Shown piece after piece: positions 61,612-64,000 of a stretch of DNA of 64,000 nt. Both the position numbers and the translations under genes were made by a program. This DNA is from Planococcus citri (taxonomy: Eukaryota; Arthropoda; Insecta; Hemiptera; Pseudococcidae). The DNA lies in NCBI RefSeq assembly GCF_950023065.1, contig NC_088679.1, forward strand, positions 72,292,001 through 72,356,000, given 5' to 3'. The notes beneath the pieces are model-generated. The model searched no databases. It worked only from the letters and a program-made list of their open reading frames with translations, and was not told the DNA's origin. The stretch's first letter is position 1. Each line of letters begins with the position of its first letter.

Positions 61612-64000
61612 TCAATTGACCAATTTCTTGAGATGAAAAAAATTGAAAAAAAACATCACCGAGCATAATGTACTTAGCCATCATTCAATTGACGTCGAAT
61701 TTTTCAACTTACGCTAAAAATATAATTATTATATTTAAAAAAAAAAAACTCCAAAAAATTTTTTTTGAAATAAAAATTAATTTTTACAATTTTTTTTTGT
61801 GAAATCTTCCTTAGTTTTTCTCAAAAATCGTTTTTCGGTAATTTCAGTGTTTCTCAGTTCACAGCACATTGAAGCAAAATACCGAAATGTGAAATTTTCA
61901 ACCACCCTGTATGATAAAATAATTCACGCAAATTACACACTTCATTTTAAAAAATGATAAAATTTCTTTCCAATTGTAGAAGAAGAATAGGTAGGTATAC
62001 TTAACAAGAAGGTGACGAACACCGAAGGATAAAAGCAGCTCGTTTTATCAACAACTCCCTCTCCCCCCCTCATTATCCCACATCCGCATCTAAACCATTA
62101 GGTAGGTAGACCTATTTTAATAAAAACATCAAAGCGATGAAAACCGAAAATTAAAAAAATGACGAGTAAAATCTTTTTACGACCGCGATCCTAGTCTCTA
62201 GTGAAAATAACTTTATTTTTATCAGAATACCATTAAAACACATGCCAAGAAACCTATACAAAAACCCTTGATAATTCATATGAATGAGAATCCCTTCGAC
62301 ACAAAAAAAAAAAAAAAAAAAAAAATGAAAAAAATAACCTCGTCAGTAAAATATCGAAACGCAAACGAAAATAAAAAAAATTAAATTTCCTAAACGAGAA
62401 TTACTAAAACGTTTACATTTTAAACGAATAACACGATGGAATCAGTATGATGGTCGAGCAAATCTAATCTTTTATAAAAATACTCGTAAGTACATACATA
62501 AACCCCCAGCAGGCCGCAATGTGTCCAAAGGATATGTAGGAATAACTCTTCGCTAGAAAGAAAAAAGGCACACAGAGGCAACTTTTCAAACACGAGTGAA
62601 AGGATTGGTTGAATTGAATTTAGTTTTGAATTACAAACAGTTTTTTATTCGCGTTTACGCTGACGACGCTGACGGGTTGTATTTTATTTTCGAGATGGGT
62701 TCATTTTTCTTGCCACCGTGCCCAGTGCCCGGTCGGTGAAAAGATTTCAGCATTCGGCTTCGGTTCATTGTGGTTTAATATCTGCATGGCAACGGTATCA
62801 TTTATTATATCGGCCATTTTGATACAACGGTGCTCATTTTCAAAAACATTGTTAAAGAGGAAAATGTTTCGAGCGGTTTTATTTTTCGTACAACGAAGAA
62901 AAATCTACAGCGGAGAGTTTTCCTTTCGCGTCATTGAGAAAGATTTGTGCGTAATATTTTCGATAAATTGGGTATTTTTTAAAAATATGTATCGTTCTAT
63001 GGCATAAATTTCCAGAGAACTGAGAAGTTTACCAAAACTTGGTTTTGGTCGTCGGTGTTTTAAAAATACAATACTATATAGAGGAAGGCGGTTATGAGTG
63101 TAGTGAAAATTACTTGTCACAAATGTGCGACATAGGACGTACGAGCGATAGGTCTATTATTATTAAGAGACTGGCGAATTGCTCTGTCGGACTATACAAA
63201 AGGGTCAGATTAGTACACGACAGTATATTCTTATACACGGGTATGCATTTCCTATGTTCTTTTCACCCTCACGATGAAGGTACCTTTTTAGCATGGATCT
63301 ATTTTGGAAAATTTTCTGTCCTGGCTTACCTACATTTTGCATTTTTTTTTTTTACTTTTGCTCTTCGCTAAAAATCTGCCATAGCGTTGTAAAAAGGTTC
63401 GCTAATCCGATCGCGGGTAGTCTTTGGAATAAAAGAAAGATCTTTTGATTCTTCTAGTGGGCATTTTTTGGTCAAAAAACAGGAAGCCGATAGCGCACGC
63501 TTCATGTAGTCTCAACGATGAATGTCGAGTCTTCATTCAACATATATATGAAAATACCACCCCTCGTATATTGTATTCTGGTATTTTGTAATAAAAATAT
63601 AATAAAAGGGATTTAAACCGTGGTCGAGCACGTGAATAAGGTTACGGTTTAGACGTCGCACGCTACCTATATAACATTATCGGCTACGCCAGATTAAGTA
63701 TTTTGTAGTAGGTGGAATACACAATCATATAAGATCGTTATTGGTATAGACATCATCGGCTTCTTCATCTTCTTGGTCGTTAAAAAATACGAGCACGAGT
63801 TTCGATCTTGATATGTACATTTCATATATCTACCTGTGCTGCAGGTCAAGATATTCAAACAGAAGCGTACGTACCTATTTTCCTCGTACGTATCTCAAGA
63901 ACCACCCTTTGGGTTAAAACAATTAAATCTATACTTCATACATGGGTAAAGGTGATTTTGAGTCTCGAATATCAAAAAATATGAGCGTTGAGTCTCCCTC
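61612..64000. other. No gene seen to the end of the window
   Basis: The first part is poly-A/T rich (to about 62400). From 62450 onward the sequence is more complex and CpG-bearing and looks single-copy. Short ORFs such as 63039-63371 lack splice partners or a recognisable domain. An exon or promoter of a gene outside the window is possible but not supported. Confidence 0.35.

Overview
This window looks like nuclear DNA of an arthropod, most likely an insect. It is AT-rich and full of homopolymer runs. Its protein-coding genes are split into many short exons bounded by GT...AG introns. The self-complementary word GTAGGTACCTAC and its pieces are scattered everywhere, which I associate with lepidopteran and mealybug/scale-insect assemblies. 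The taxonomic guess is inference only. No bacterial operons, rRNA, tRNA or CRISPR were found. Most of the six-frame ORFs are accidental.

Six genes can be assembled by joining exons whose splice phases agree. On the minus strand at 2956-4528 is a three-exon gene for a protein of unknown family with a signal peptide. On the plus strand, 7132-9586 and 12857-16053 are tandem paralogues of ten exons each. They encode secreted-looking, coiled-coil proteins of about 280 residues that I do not recognise. They lie in a tandem segmental duplication whose second copy was later enlarged by three insertions. On the minus strand, 16600-22792 and 26088-30640 are two SLC46-like (proton-coupled folate transporter family) major-facilitator transporters. 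Their exon lengths match across the C-terminal half. The second is diverged and lacks the conserved basic loop motif. On the plus strand, 55553-56393 is a four-exon zinc-finger gene with an apparent single-base frameshift between its first and second fingers.

The rest is dominated by very long inverted repeats (foldback elements) of about 0.85-2.2 kb: 10008-11094, 11131-12590, 18833-21073, 27888-29470, 50726-52292, 53950-55344, 59487-60752 and 60767-61611. Four of them share the terminus GGGTCATTCCAYGTCAAYT and are each flanked by a different 4-bp target duplication (GCGC, TAAA, TGCA, TCAA). This is a non-autonomous transposon family whose ends are conserved although two unrelated kinds of arm lie between them. 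One foldback sits in an intron of each SLC46-like gene. Shorter inverted-repeat elements lie at 3325-3570, 40843-41763, 42083-42234 and 43221-43695. Tandem arrays lie at 1-1775, 24575-25065, 33230-33530, 33731-34040, 39340-40160 and 52330-53660.

The intervals 35366-39330, 43700-50725, 56394-59486 and 61612-64000 hold no gene I can support. They may be intergenic or large introns of genes outside the window. All calls come from reading the sequence by eye; no alignment or database search was run.
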